Source of the DNA: Methylovirgula sp963708155
Lineage (GTDB): Bacteria > Pseudomonadota > Alphaproteobacteria > Rhizobiales > Beijerinckiaceae
NCBI GenBank assembly: GCA_963708155.1
Contig: OY970183.1
Span: 1,178,001-1,242,000, forward strand
Reading direction: 5' to 3'
Length of the DNA: 64,000 nt
Both the position numbers and the translations under genes were made by a program. Under the pieces are notes generated by a model. The model was not told where the DNA came from. It was given only the letters and a program-made list of their open reading frames with translations, and did no database searches. Below are positions 55,233-64,000 of the stretch, in pieces. Within the stretch, counting starts at the first letter, position 1. Every line of letters begins with the position of its first letter.

Positions 55233-55940
55233 TCAGAAAGCAGTCGGCGTGTTCTCGTCGCCGCTTGTCTCGTGCAGGCTCGAACGACGGCGGTCGAGAA
55301 ACGAGCGGGCAATCGAGAACAAAGGCGCGGTCAGCCGGCCAACATCCTCGACGCGCGCCAGGACCGAGCTGCCGCGGCTGAGTTCGTGCTCGAGCACTGT
55401 CTTCGTCGCGGCAAGATCGGGGCTGTCATCGGTGAACCACGTCGCCAGCACGCGCCGCCAGGCGAAGGCGAGACCTTGCAATTTGACGACGCCAACGGGG
55501 CCTTCCGAATCGATTCCCGCCGCTTCCAGCATAAAGCGCATGGAATTGACCGCTTCGCGGTTGAGCGCGGCGGCGCCAAACGGATCGCGCAGGCTCCATT
55601 CGCTGATGCTTTCAAGGCCCGGCCGATAGGGCTTCAAAGCGTCGAGCCGGCGCAGCAGAACCTCGGAGAGCCGGTCCTTCGGTGCCTCATCCGCCTTCGG
55701 CGGGCCGCTGCCCTCGAGCACGATCTTGTCGATCTTGCGGGTAAAAGCCGCCAGCACCGCGCCCTTCGACGGGAACAAATCGCGGAAAGTCGACAGCGAG
55801 ACATTGGCGCGCGTCGCGATGTCGGTGATCGGAATATCTTCCCAATGCCGCTCGCCCGCGAGCTCCAGCAAGGCTGTAATGATCGCATCGCGCGCCGATC
55901 CGGGCGCGGAGTCCTGGCTCGATCCCGGTGCTTTAGCCAT
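55233..55940 (-). CDS. TetR family transcriptional regulator
   Basis: A 235-residue regulator with an N-terminal TetR HTH: DAIITALLELAGERHWEDI, PITDIATRANVSLSTFRDLF and PSKGAVLAAF. The ligand-binding half (~70-220) has no recognised identity. It lies downstream of proC and YbjN on the same strand, 95 bp away. Its target genes are unknown. Upstream ATG at 55958 is an alternative start. Confidence 0.88.
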   Translation of the reverse strand: MAKAPGSSQDSAPGSARDAIITALLELAGERHWEDIPITDIATRANVSLSTFRDLFPSKGAVLAAFTRKIDKIVLEGSGPPKADEAPKDRLSEVLLRRLDALKPYRPGLESISEWSLRDPFGAAALNREAVNSMRFMLEAAGIDSEGPVGVVKLQGLAFAWRRVLATWFTDDSPDLAATKTVLEHELSRGSSVLARVEDVGRLTAPLFSIARSFLDRRRSSLHETSGDENTPTAF

Positions 55941-56035
55941 TTCGCCTCCTCCGGCCACCCTGGCCCGACCCTTGGCGGGGGAGACTAGTGCTCACGGGCC
56001 GGCAGTCAAGCACGGCGCCGGATCGAAAGCCGCGC

Positions 56036-56863
56036 TCAGCCGGACAATTGCTGCGCCCGCTTGCGTGCCGCGGCCACCGCGCGCGCGATCAGCTTCGTCA
56101 GGGCCTCGCCGCCCTTCAGTTCGGCGAGCGCGGCCTCGGTCGTACCGCCCGGCGAAGTGACATCGGCGCGCAATTTCGCCGCTGTGGCCTCAGGCAGCGC
56201 GGCGAGCAGAGCGCCGGCACCTTCGATCGTCGCACGGGCGAGCCGCCCAGCGACCGAGGGCGGTAAACCCTCCGCGATGCCAGCCTCGGCGAGGCATTCG
56301 ACAAGGTAGAAGACATAGGCGGGACCGGAGCCGGAAACCGCCGTGACCGCGTCGATCAGGTCTTCATCGCTAAGCCATTCGACCTGGCCGCCAGCGGCGA
56401 GCAGCGCGTCAGCCTTGCGCTTTTGTGCGGGCGTCACGGCCGGATCGGCGACGGCGCCGGTGATCCCCGCGCCGATTGCGGCCGGCAGATTTGGCATGGC
56501 ACGAACGAAGGCCCCCGCCGAGGGGAGATGCGCCGCCAGCGTCTTCAGCGTCTTGCCCGCAAGGATCGAAATGACGAGCGTTGTCGGTGCCGCAAGTGGT
56601 GCCAGCGCTGGGGCGGCGCCGGCGAGAGTCTGCGGCTTGATCGCGAGAACCAGGACTTCGGGCGGCGCTGCAGGCAAGCCGAGCTTGATGCCGGCCGCGG
56701 CGCAGAAGGTCCGCAGCTCCGCCGAGGGTGCCGGATCGAGGACATGAACCGAGGCGGGATCGAGCCCGAGCTTAAGCCAGCCTTGCAGCAGAGCACTGCC
56801 CATCCGGCCCGCGCCGACGAGGAGCAGCGAGGCGGGGAAATCGCCCCCGCCGGAGATCGTCAT
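56036..56863 (-). CDS. proC: pyrroline-5-carboxylate reductase
   Basis: ProC reduces pyrroline-5-carboxylate to proline with NAD(P)H, the last step of proline synthesis. The 275-residue product has LLVGAGRMGSALLQGWL, LAIKPQTL, MPNLPAAIGAGITG and the C-terminal dimerisation motif VTSPGGTTEAALAEL. It follows the YbjN gene by a single base, so the two form one transcription unit. Confidence 0.95.
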   Translation of the reverse strand: MTISGGGDFPASLLLVGAGRMGSALLQGWLKLGLDPASVHVLDPAPSAELRTFCAAAGIKLGLPAAPPEVLVLAIKPQTLAGAAPALAPLAAPTTLVISILAGKTLKTLAAHLPSAGAFVRAMPNLPAAIGAGITGAVADPAVTPAQKRKADALLAAGGQVEWLSDEDLIDAVTAVSGSGPAYVFYLVECLAEAGIAEGLPPSVAGRLARATIEGAGALLAALPEATAAKLRADVTSPGGTTEAALAELKGGEALTKLIARAVAAARKRAQQLSG

Positions 56864-56864
56864 C

Positions 56865-57371
56865 TCAAGCTTCGCCTTTGGTTTCGAGCAGGGCGGTCTC
56901 GAGCGCCTCGCGGCCGCCCTTGCCGGCCCAGACTACGAACTGAAAGGCTTGATAGTAGCGCTCGCAGGCGGTGACCGCATTGCTTAAAGCGGCTTCACAC
57001 TGACTGGCGTTGAGGACCGCGCCGCCGGTCAGCAGGATGGAATGGCGGAACATGACGACGCCATCCTGCGGCCAGACGTCGAAATGGCCGATCCACAGCT
57101 GTTCGTTGATCAGGGCGATCAAGGCCAGCGCATCGCCGCGCCGGGCTTGCGGCACCTTGAGATCGAAAGCGCAGGCGACATGCAGCGCTTCGATGTCGGA
57201 GAGCCAGGTGAAAGCGATATTGTAATCGGTCCAGGTGCCGGTGACGGCGATCGAGATTTCATCCTCGTCGTCGCGGTCGAAAGCCCATTGATTGCGGAGG
57301 GCGATTTTTTCGATCTGATCGACAGGATTTTGCGTTTCGGCTTGCGGAAGTTCAATTTGCGAGAGCGACAT
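56865..57371 (-). CDS. YbjN domain-containing protein
   Basis: A 168-residue cytosolic protein of the YbjN family (type III secretion chaperone-like fold) with WAFDRDDEDEISIAVTGTW, LHVACAFDLKVPQARRGD and LRNQWAF region; ends VWAGKGGREALETALLE. It often precedes proC in alphaproteobacteria, as here. Function is unknown. The ATG at 57371 begins MSLSQIELPQ; the ORF extends to 57413 with unlikely residues. Confidence 0.9.
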   Translation of the reverse strand: MSLSQIELPQAETQNPVDQIEKIALRNQWAFDRDDEDEISIAVTGTWTDYNIAFTWLSDIEALHVACAFDLKVPQARRGDALALIALINEQLWIGHFDVWPQDGVVMFRHSILLTGGAVLNASQCEAALSNAVTACERYYQAFQFVVWAGKGGREALETALLETKGEA

Positions 57372-57790
57372 GCTTTTGCCCTGGGCCCCTTCGCGGCGGA
57401 GAGCCGCGATCAAATTTCAAACGCTGCGGGGATGGCTCCCCTTGGCGGCTCACACACGGCAACACTACGCTTCGCTCGACCGGACTTCGCTCGATGCCCG
57501 CACGGCGCGACTCCTTCGCCGCCCGGGCGGCGCAACTCAACTGCGAACGCTTGAAACTGAATCACATCGTCCGGTGATTCTGCAACATCGTGACGACGGG
57601 GATAACGCGGACAAAGTTATGGTGCGCTCTTGCGCCGCCGCGCCGTCTGACGCTGCCGCGGCGATTCGCTCTGCCCTGGAGAGAGGGAGGCTTTGCCGCC
57701 GCCGCAGCCGATGCAACGGCGCACGCTTGTCCGAAACTTGTGCAAATCGCCCGCGAAAACAGTGGATAAACGAAAAGCGCGGTCGCCGCC
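57372..57790. other. 419-bp gap without a recognised gene
   Basis: The gap between YbjN and cysNC carries no gene I can support. Open frames here have proline/arginine-rich composition typical of shadow reading. It should include the YbjN promoter. No riboswitch, tRNA or terminator was recognised. Confidence 0.5.
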
Positions 57791-59734
57791 TCAGATCGAC
57801 CAATCCCCGGCATCGTCGAACCGTTCGATATGCTGATGCGCGACGAGATAGGCGATGACCTGCGCCGCCGCGTGTGCCGGTGTCTCGCGATGGCGGAGTA
57901 TCAATTCGGGCTTTTCCGGCACTTCATAAACCTGATCGACACCGGTGAAGTTCTTGATCTCGCCTGCCAGCGCTTTCTTGTAGAGGCCCTTGGGATCGCG
58001 CGCGATACAGGCCTCAAGCGGCGTATCGACGAAAATCTCGACGAATTCGCCCTCGTTCAGGACTTCGCGCACCATCCGGCGGTCGGCGGCGAAAGGCGAA
58101 ATGAAGGCGCAGAGAACGATCAGCCCTGCATCGGTCATCAGCTTTGCCACTTCGCCGATGCGGCGGATGTTCTCGACCCGGTCGGCCTCGGTGAAGCCAA
58201 GATCCTTGTTCAGCCCGTGGCGGATGTTGTCGCCATCGAGCAGGATGGTATGAACGCCGCGCGAATGAAGCTGGGCCTCGACGAGATTGGCGATCGTCGA
58301 TTTGCCAGAGCCGGAAAGGCCGGTGAACCAAAGCACCGCCGGGGTCTGATGCTTCAGCCGCGCGCGCGCCTCGCGCGTGATGGTCAGGTCCTGGACATGG
58401 ACATTGGTGGCGCGCCGCAGGCCGTGGGCTATGAGACCGGCCGCCACGGTCGCGTTGGTATAACGGTCGATCAGGATGAAGGCGCCGGTGGTGCGGTTTT
58501 CCTTATAGGGATCGAGCGCGATCGGCGCTGTCGCGGCGAGATTGCAGAAGCCGACCTCGTTGAGCGACAGCGATTTGCCGGGCAGTTCTCCGAGCGTCGT
58601 GACGTCGAGCCGGTATTTGACGCTCGTGACCGAGACCGGCAGCGAACGGGTGCCAATCTTCATCAGATAGGAGCGGCCGGGGAGCAGCGGCTCGTCGTTC
58701 ATCCAGATGAGCGTGGCGGCAAATTGATCGACAACCTCGGGCCGCGCCTGAGGCGTCACCAAGATGTCGCCGCGGCTGACATCGATCTCATCGGTCAGCG
58801 TCAAGGTGACGGCATCGCCCGCCCCCGCGCTCGGCAAATCGCCATCAGCGGTGACGATGCGCGCGACATGCGAAGCGCGGCCCGAGATCGCCACCGTCAC
58901 CGGATCGCCGGGGCGGATTGTGCCCGACGCGATGGTGCCGCAAAAGCCGCGGAAATCGAGATGCGGCCGGTTAACGGCCTGCACCGGCATTCGGAACGGC
59001 CGGCCGCTCAAATCCTCTTCGACCTCGATCGTCTCGAGATAGTCGATCAACGCGGGGCCGTGATACCACGGCGTCCTGTCGCTCTTGTCGGATATGTTTT
59101 CGCCAAACCGCGCCGAGATTGGGATCGGCTGCAGCGTGACAAAACCAAGCTTCGCCGCGAAGACTTGGAACTCGGCGACGATCCTGTCGAAGACTGTCTG
59201 GTCGTAATCGACGAGATCGAACTTGTTGACCGCCAGCACGACATGGCGGATGCCGAGCAGCGAGACGATGGTCGCGTGACGGTGCGTCTGCGCCAGCAGG
59301 CCCTTGCGGGCATCGACGAGCAGGATGGCGAGATCGCAGTTCGAGGCGCCGGTCGCCATGTTGCGGGTATATTGTTCATGGCCCGGCGTATCGGCGACGA
59401 TGAACGAGCGCCGCGGCGTCGAAAAGGCACGATAGGCGACATCGATGGTGATGCCCTGCTCGCGCTCGGCCTCAAGACCATCGACCAGGAGCGCAAAATC
59501 GATGTCCTTGCCAACCGTGCCGTGCTTTTGCGAATCGCGTTCGAGCGCGGCGAGCTGATCGTCGAGAATGAGCTGCTGATCATAGAGCAGCCGGCCGATC
59601 AGCGTCGATTTGCCGTCGTCGACCGAGCCGCAGGTCAGAAACCGCAGCGCCGGCAGAAGACCCTGCGCCGCGGCGCGTTCGTCGCCGCCCAAAACTTCGA
59701 CCTCGGCTCCGACCTCGACCCGCTCATCCATCAA
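57791..59734 (-). CDS. cysN: bifunctional sulfate adenylyltransferase subunit 1/adenylylsulfate kinase
   Basis: A CysN-CysC fusion of 647 residues. The GTPase part (~1-450) has CGSVDDGKSTLIGRLL (P-loop), DTPGHEQYTRNMATG, NKFDLVDYDQ and the elongation-factor-like barrel; with CysD it activates sulfate to APS. The C-terminal APS kinase (~455-647) has FTGLSGSGKSTIANLVEA, DGDNIRHGLNKDLGF and FISPFAADRRMVREV and makes PAPS. This fusion is also called NodQ or CysNC and is usual in rhizobia. It follows cysD with a short overlap. Confidence 0.95.
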   Translation of the reverse strand: MMDERVEVGAEVEVLGGDERAAAQGLLPALRFLTCGSVDDGKSTLIGRLLYDQQLILDDQLAALERDSQKHGTVGKDIDFALLVDGLEAEREQGITIDVAYRAFSTPRRSFIVADTPGHEQYTRNMATGASNCDLAILLVDARKGLLAQTHRHATIVSLLGIRHVVLAVNKFDLVDYDQTVFDRIVAEFQVFAAKLGFVTLQPIPISARFGENISDKSDRTPWYHGPALIDYLETIEVEEDLSGRPFRMPVQAVNRPHLDFRGFCGTIASGTIRPGDPVTVAISGRASHVARIVTADGDLPSAGAGDAVTLTLTDEIDVSRGDILVTPQARPEVVDQFAATLIWMNDEPLLPGRSYLMKIGTRSLPVSVTSVKYRLDVTTLGELPGKSLSLNEVGFCNLAATAPIALDPYKENRTTGAFILIDRYTNATVAAGLIAHGLRRATNVHVQDLTITREARARLKHQTPAVLWFTGLSGSGKSTIANLVEAQLHSRGVHTILLDGDNIRHGLNKDLGFTEADRVENIRRIGEVAKLMTDAGLIVLCAFISPFAADRRMVREVLNEGEFVEIFVDTPLEACIARDPKGLYKKALAGEIKNFTGVDQVYEVPEKPELILRHRETPAHAAAQVIAYLVAHQHIERFDDAGDWSI

Positions 59735-60648
59735 AAATAGCCTTCGCGCTTCTTCTTTTCCATTGAGCCGGATTCATCGTGGTCGATGAGCCGGCCTTGA
59801 CGCTCCGACGTATTGGCGGTGCGCATCTCGGCGATGATCGCCGCGAGCGTGTCGGCATCGGAGCGGATGGCACCGGACAGCGGATAGCAGCCGAGGGTGC
59901 GGAAGCGGACCCGCTCCAGACGCGGCGTCTCGCCGGGCTTGAGCGGAAGACGCTCGTCATCGACCATGATTAGCGTGCCGTCGCGCTCGACCACCGGGCG
60001 TTCCTTGGCGAAATAGAGCGGTACGACGGGAATCGATTCGGCGGCCGTATAATCCCAGATGTCGCGCTCGGTCCAGTTCGAAAGCGGAAAGACGCGCATC
60101 GATTCGCCGGGCTTGATGCGCGTATTGAAGAGCCGCCAAAGCTCCGGGCGCTGATTGCGCGGATCCCAGGCGTGCGTCGTCGAACGGTGCGAGAAAATCC
60201 GCTCCTTGGCGCGGCTCTTTTCCTCATCGCGGCGCGCACCGCCGAAGGCCGCGTCGAAGCCGTATTTGTCGAGTGCCTGACGCAGCGCCTCGGTCTTCAT
60301 CACCTGCGTGTGCAAGGCCGAGCCGGACGCGACGGGGGAAATGCCCCGCTTCAGCCCCTCCTGATTGGTGTGGACGATGAGATCGACGCCGAGCCGCTTC
60401 GCCGTCGCGTCGCGGAAAGCGATCATGTCCTTGAACTTCCAGGTCGTATCGACGTGCAGAAGAGGAAAGGGCAACTTGGCGGGATAAAACGCCTTCTGCG
60501 CCAGGTGCAGCATGACGCCGGAATCCTTGCCGATCGAATAGAGCATCACGGGCTTGGCGAATTCCGCCACGACCTCGCGCATGATGAAGATCGATTCGGC
60601 TTCGAGCCGGCGCAGATGCGGCGTCAGGGCTCTATTTACGGTCTGCAC
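59731..60648 (-). CDS. cysD: sulfate adenylyltransferase subunit 2
   Basis: CysD is the ATP-PP-loop catalytic subunit that adenylylates sulfate. The 305-residue product has LYSIGKDSGVMLHLAQKAF (SGGxDS-like PP-loop), HVDTTWKFKDM, DAAFGGARRDEEKSRAKER and WNPRNQ-like AWDPRNQRPELWRLFN. Its stop overlaps the cysNC start by four bases. Upstream 60649-60732 should contain the promoter; no riboswitch is visible. Confidence 0.96.
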   Translation of the reverse strand: MQTVNRALTPHLRRLEAESIFIMREVVAEFAKPVMLYSIGKDSGVMLHLAQKAFYPAKLPFPLLHVDTTWKFKDMIAFRDATAKRLGVDLIVHTNQEGLKRGISPVASGSALHTQVMKTEALRQALDKYGFDAAFGGARRDEEKSRAKERIFSHRSTTHAWDPRNQRPELWRLFNTRIKPGESMRVFPLSNWTERDIWDYTAAESIPVVPLYFAKERPVVERDGTLIMVDDERLPLKPGETPRLERVRFRTLGCYPLSGAIRSDADTLAAIIAEMRTANTSERQGRLIDHDESGSMEKKKREGYF

Positions 60649-60732
60649 CTGTAATAGACTCCAATTTACATTCGGGCGCTCATAAACCCGGAATTTGGGG
60701 GGCGCAATGACGATTTGCGAGCCGCGTAAAGT

Positions 60733-61284
60733 CTATAATTTTAGTGCCGCAGCGCCGGCGGGCTTGAGGATCAGCGGCAGGCCCGCAGCGACTAAAACCG
60801 CTGCGTCACAGGCCGCCGCGATCGTCTGGTTCAGCCGCCCCTGCGCATCCTGAAAACGCCGGGCCAATACATTGTCAGGCACGATGCCGGACCCGACCTC
60901 GTTGGAGACGAAAATCGCTGGCCCTGCAAGCGCGGCTATGACGTCTGCGAGGCGCTGCCCTTCCGCCGCCGCATCGCCGTCGGCCAGCATCAGGTTGGAC
61001 AGCCACAGTGTCAGGCAATCGACCAGCACGATCGTGCCGGGTGCTGCCGATGCCTTTAAGGCTTCGCCGAGCGCCAGCGGCGCCTCGATCGTGCGCCAAT
61101 GCGCCCCGCGTTCGGCCTGGTGCGCGGCGATCCGCGCGGCCATTTCCGCGTCTTTGGCCTCGCCGGTCGCGATCAGCACCGGTTTTTTGCCAGATCGCTC
61201 CGCCGCCGTCTGCGCATAGCGGCTCTTGCCGCTGCGGGCGCCGCCGATCACCAGCAGCGCGCGTATGCCCTGCGCCTCAGCCAT
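60733..61284 (-). CDS. cobU: adenosylcobinamide kinase/guanylyltransferase
   Basis: CobU (CobP) phosphorylates adenosylcobinamide and attaches GMP in cobalamin assembly. The 183-residue product has the P-loop VIGGARSGKSRYAQTAAE, VLIATGEAKDAEMAARIA, HWRTIEAPLAL with the GMP-accepting His region, and VDCLTLWLSNLM. ATGs at 61284 and 61290 are both possible. No other cobalamin synthesis gene is adjacent, though a cobalamin adenosyltransferase gene is at 22732. It diverges from the PotF-like gene. Confidence 0.93.
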   Translation of the reverse strand: MAEAQGIRALLVIGGARSGKSRYAQTAAERSGKKPVLIATGEAKDAEMAARIAAHQAERGAHWRTIEAPLALGEALKASAAPGTIVLVDCLTLWLSNLMLADGDAAAEGQRLADVIAALAGPAIFVSNEVGSGIVPDNVLARRFQDAQGRLNQTIAAACDAAVLVAAGLPLILKPAGAAALKL

Positions 61285-61344
61285 CGGCATCGCGGCCCCG
61301 CGACGCTTGACAAAACCCGTGCTTGGCCGCGACAGATTCAAGGG

Positions 61345-62436
61345 ATGACACGCCGCTTCGCCTCGCTGCTCTTGCTTTTCATGCTGCTTGCCGGGGCCGA
61401 GCCTGCCCATGCCGGCGGACAAGTCAATATTCTCGGCTGGCCGGATTATATCGACGCGCAGGTTCTGGAGGATTTCACCAAGGAAACCGGCATCAAGGTC
61501 GTCTACGACACTTTTTCGTCGGAAGCAGCGCTTGAGAGCCGGCTGAACGACGCCGACGCCGATTACGATGTCGTCATGCCGAGCGCGCCCCTGCTCCACC
61601 GGCTGATCGCGGCGGGGCTTCTGCAAAAGCTCGATAAGACGCGGCTGCCGAACGCGAAGAACCTTTGGCCCGAAATCATGGCGCAACTGGCGCGCGACGA
61701 CCCCGGCAACGACCACGCGGTGAACTATATGTGGTTCACTGCGGGCATCGCCTATGACGCGGACAAGGCGCGCGAGCGGTTGGGCGACGCGCCGCCCGAC
61801 TCTTGGGATCTCGTCTTCCAGCCCGAAAATCTGGCGAAATTCGCCGATTGCGGCGTCGACGTGCTCGACGATCCGCATACGATGTTCGCGCTGGCGCTGA
61901 TTTATCTGAAGCGCAATCCGGCCACGCGCAATCTCAACGATCTGCGCCGCGCCGCCGATCTTCTCGCCGGACTGCATCGCAATATCACGCGTTTCACCTC
62001 GACCGATTACGTCAATGCTTTGGGCAATGGCGACATCTGCCTCGCCGTCGGCTGGTCGGGCGATGTCTCGCAGGCACGGCGCGGCGCCGAGGAGGAAGAC
62101 AACGGCACCGAGATCGGCGACGTGACGCCGAAGGAAGGCAGCGTACTCGGCCTCGACAATCTGGCGATCCCGGCGAGCGCGCCGCATCCGGCGGCGGCCT
62201 ATGCCCTCATCGATTATCTGATGCGACCGGAGATCGCCGCGCGTAACAGCCAGGCGACGGGATTCGCCAGCGGTATCCTCGCCGCCAAACCGCTGCTGCC
62301 GAAAGAACTCGCCAACGACAAAGCGGTCTATCCCGACGCCGACACGATGGCACGCCTTTATGCGCTGACCAATCCCGATCCGATGGTCGAACGTTACATC
62401 ACCCATGCGTGGACGCTGATCAAGGCAGCGAAGTAG
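61345..62436 (+). CDS. PotF-like polyamine-type extracellular solute-binding protein
   Basis: A 363-residue periplasmic binding protein with Sec signal peptide (FASLLLLFMLLAGAEPAHA) and the spermidine/putrescine-type features NILGWPDYIDAQVLEDF, VVYDTFSSEAALESRL, YDVVMPSAPLLHRL, VNYMWFTAGIAYD, LGNGDICLAVGWSGDV and ASAPHPAAAYALIDYLM. It normally works with an ABC permease and ATPase, but none is adjacent, so it is an orphan or a sensor subunit. Its ligand (putrescine, spermidine or other) cannot be fixed from sequence. Confidence 0.9.
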   Translation: MTRRFASLLLLFMLLAGAEPAHAGGQVNILGWPDYIDAQVLEDFTKETGIKVVYDTFSSEAALESRLNDADADYDVVMPSAPLLHRLIAAGLLQKLDKTRLPNAKNLWPEIMAQLARDDPGNDHAVNYMWFTAGIAYDADKARERLGDAPPDSWDLVFQPENLAKFADCGVDVLDDPHTMFALALIYLKRNPATRNLNDLRRAADLLAGLHRNITRFTSTDYVNALGNGDICLAVGWSGDVSQARRGAEEEDNGTEIGDVTPKEGSVLGLDNLAIPASAPHPAAAYALIDYLMRPEIAARNSQATGFASGILAAKPLLPKELANDKAVYPDADTMARLYALTNPDPMVERYITHAWTLIKAAK

Positions 62437-62530
62437 GGGTGCGACAAGATCGGGCTTCCCCGCCACGGCTTTGTTTGCACAATGACGGCCGGCACCACGA
62501 TCATATCTCTCGCGTTGAAGGCTGACCCGA

Positions 62531-63700
62531 TTGCACCTGCCGAATATTCTTTATGAGCGTTATCTCGATCGTGTGCGTCGCGGCGAGTTCGAGCGCGATC
62601 CGGCACAGGAACACGTGGTGCTCGGGCTGCAGGAACTGGCGACGCAGCTCGCCTTCTACCGCCCGACGCGCAAGAGCGCGGCGCTCGGCTGGCTGATGGG
62701 CCAAAAGCAGAAAGCGGCACCCGTGCGCGGCGCCTATATCTGGGGCTCGGTCGGGCGTGGCAAGACGGCGCTGATGGATATGTTCTTCGAGGAGACTCAG
62801 CTCAGCCACAAAAGGCGCGTCCACTTCCACAGCTTCATGGCCGATGTGCATGAGCGCATCTTCGCCTTCCGCCAGCAGGTGAAGGAAGGCCGCGCCAAGG
62901 GCGAAGACCCGATCGCGCCCGTCGCCGAGGCGCTGGCGAATGAAAGCTGGCTGCTCTGTCTCGATGAATTCGCCGTCACCGATATCGCCGACGCGATGAT
63001 CCTCGCGCGGCTGTTCAAGGCTTTGTTTGAAGCCGGCGTTGTCGTCGTAGCGACCTCCAATGTCGCGCCAGCAAACCTTTACAGCGACGGGCTGAACCGG
63101 TCGCTATTCCTGCCTTTCATCGACATCCTGAACGCTTACATGGATGTGGTCGAACTCAATGCGCGTACCGATTTCCGGCTGGAGAAGCTGAAAGGCGAGA
63201 AAGTCTACCATGTGCCTGCCGACGCCAAGGCCTATGCGTCGCTGGCGCACGCTTTCGCGGCCCTCACCGGCGTCGAGAAGGCCGGCCCGGCGACGCTGCA
63301 ATATCTCGGTCGCGGCCTGCGCGTGCCGCAGGCGAAGAATCGCGTGGCGCGGTTCAGCTTCGCTGATCTCTGCGAGGCGCCGCTCGGCGCCCGCGACTTT
63401 CTCGAAATCGCGGAGAATTTTCATACCGTCATCGTTGACGACATTCCCGTCATCGACAAAAGCCGGACGAACGAAGCCAAGCGCTTCATCCTGCTGATCG
63501 ACGCGCTCTACGATCAGCAGGTGAAGCTGCTCGCTTCCGCCGCTGCCGAGCCGCGTGAACTCTATGTCGCACAAGAAGGTCGCGAGGCATTTGAGTTTTC
63601 CCGCACGGTATCGCGCTTGATGGAAATGCGCTCGGCCGCCTATCTTGCTTTGCCGCACGGCCGGCTTGGCGCGGCGCCGAGCGGCGTCGCAGAGACATGA
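62531..63700 (+). CDS. zapE: cell division protein ZapE
   Basis: ZapE is an AAA+-like ATPase that acts on the Z-ring (AFG1 family), 389 residues. It has GAYIWGSVGRGKTALMDMFF (P-loop), RVHFHSFMADVHERIF, LLCLDEFAVTDIADAMIL (Walker B) and VVATSNVAPANLYSDGLNR. A TTG start at 62531 is used; no closer ATG fits. The TGA overlaps the ATG of the following TetR gene by four bases, so the two are co-transcribed. Confidence 0.93.
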   Translation: MHLPNILYERYLDRVRRGEFERDPAQEHVVLGLQELATQLAFYRPTRKSAALGWLMGQKQKAAPVRGAYIWGSVGRGKTALMDMFFEETQLSHKRRVHFHSFMADVHERIFAFRQQVKEGRAKGEDPIAPVAEALANESWLLCLDEFAVTDIADAMILARLFKALFEAGVVVVATSNVAPANLYSDGLNRSLFLPFIDILNAYMDVVELNARTDFRLEKLKGEKVYHVPADAKAYASLAHAFAALTGVEKAGPATLQYLGRGLRVPQAKNRVARFSFADLCEAPLGARDFLEIAENFHTVIVDDIPVIDKSRTNEAKRFILLIDALYDQQVKLLASAAAEPRELYVAQEGREAFEFSRTVSRLMEMRSAAYLALPHGRLGAAPSGVAET

Positions 63701-64000
63701 GGCAAGCGATGGCGCTCCGCAGCGCGTCTCCTCCCAAGCTTTCAACTCCCAAGCCTTCGACCGATCTGCGTCTGCTCGATCTCGCCACCGAACACGTCCG
63801 CCGCTACGGCGCGACACGGCTGACCGTGACGGAGATCGCCGAGGCGGCCGGCATGTCGCACGCCAATGTCTACCGCTATTTCCGCTCGAAGGCCGCGCTG
63901 CTCGAAGCCGTGACCGCCACATGGCTCGCGCCGCTGGAAGCCGGCCTGCGCATCATCGCCGACGCACCCGACCCCGCGCATGACAAGCTCGAACGGCTGC
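63697..64000 (+). CDS. TetR family transcriptional regulator, cut by window end
   Basis: The frame starts at an ATG overlapping the zapE stop (ATGA) and is open to the window edge, 101 codons. The N-terminal TetR HTH is plain: DLATEHVRRYGATRLTV, then EIAEAAGMSHANVYRYF and RSKAALLEAVTATWL. The ligand domain lies outside the window. Its target is unknown. Confidence 0.85.
   Translation, partial: MRQAMALRSASPPKLSTPKPSTDLRLLDLATEHVRRYGATRLTVTEIAEAAGMSHANVYRYFRSKAALLEAVTATWLAPLEAGLRIIADAPDPAHDKLERL

Noticed and set aside
57370..57858. Plus-strand 162-codon frame in the YbjN-cysNC gap
   Set aside because: Arg-rich composition, overlap with cysNC on the other strand, no family resemblance.
60649..60732. 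Possible riboswitch before cysD
   Set aside because: The gap is only 84 bp and shows no SAM or cobalamin riboswitch consensus.
61291..62466. Long minus-strand frame upstream of cobU (60733-62466)
   Set aside because: It is antisense to the clear PotF-like gene; only the part from 61284 or 61290 downward is CobU.

Overview
The window is GC-rich chromosomal DNA from an alphaproteobacterium, most likely of the Hyphomicrobiales (Rhizobiales), perhaps Beijerinckiaceae-like. The evidence is a GcrA cell-cycle regulator with GANTC sites upstream, the TIGR02302/DUF4175 protein, the PetP/PetR-type regulators, a fused CysN/CysC, the argD-argF-hslO and lptM-lysA-TIGR02302 neighbourhoods, and rhizobial-type intergenic palindromes. 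No rRNA, tRNA, CRISPR array, phage or insertion sequence was recognised.

Layout. 0-10.4 kb is a surface-polysaccharide region. It holds a giant multidomain glycosyltransferase gene on the minus strand, read in three frames, with pyruvyltransferase-like, coiled-coil, ten ~37-residue repeats, GT2 and GT4 parts. Next come rmlB-rmlD-rmlA, a DUF707-like protein that carries the same kind of N-terminal repeats, and rmlC, giving a complete dTDP-L-rhamnose set. 10.4-15.1 kb holds miaA, a glutathione transferase and argD-argF-hslO. 15.6-22.7 kb holds gcrA and the phosphate regulon (phoR, then pstS-pstC-pstA-pstB-phoU-phoB behind a triple Pho box). 22.7-33.5 kb is mostly housekeeping: cobalamin adenosyltransferase, a twin-TM protein, TIGR02302, lysA, lptM, a secreted lipase that interrupts the usual argH-lptM neighbourhood, argH, tlpA, prmA and an FAD reductase.

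33.5-39.3 kb is an accessory island: a 1072-residue autotransporter flanked by two paralogous GT8 glycosyltransferases. Together with the giant glycosyltransferase this is the best candidate for something undescribed, possibly a dedicated adhesin-glycosylation cassette. 39.4-47.3 kb holds hisS (badly frame-disrupted), a DUF2076 protein, the trehalose operon otsB-GH15-otsA, an L,D-transpeptidase and a VanZ-like protein. 47.4-64 kb holds manC, a CYTH/CHAD protein with a degenerate CYTH domain, MgtC, ilvE, a MarR-response regulator-histidine kinase operon, TetR, proC, YbjN, cysD-cysNC, cobU, a PotF-like binding protein, zapE and a TetR gene cut by the right edge.

A striking property is the number of single-base frame breaks in genes that should be intact: the giant GT, argF, pstC, pstA, pstB, lysA, hisS and the L,D-transpeptidase. 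They cluster (up to five within ~1 kb of pst) and all lie left of 47 kb. Sequence or assembly indels are the simplest explanation; gene decay is less likely because several of the genes are normally essential. Coordinates of such genes are given for the whole restored gene.
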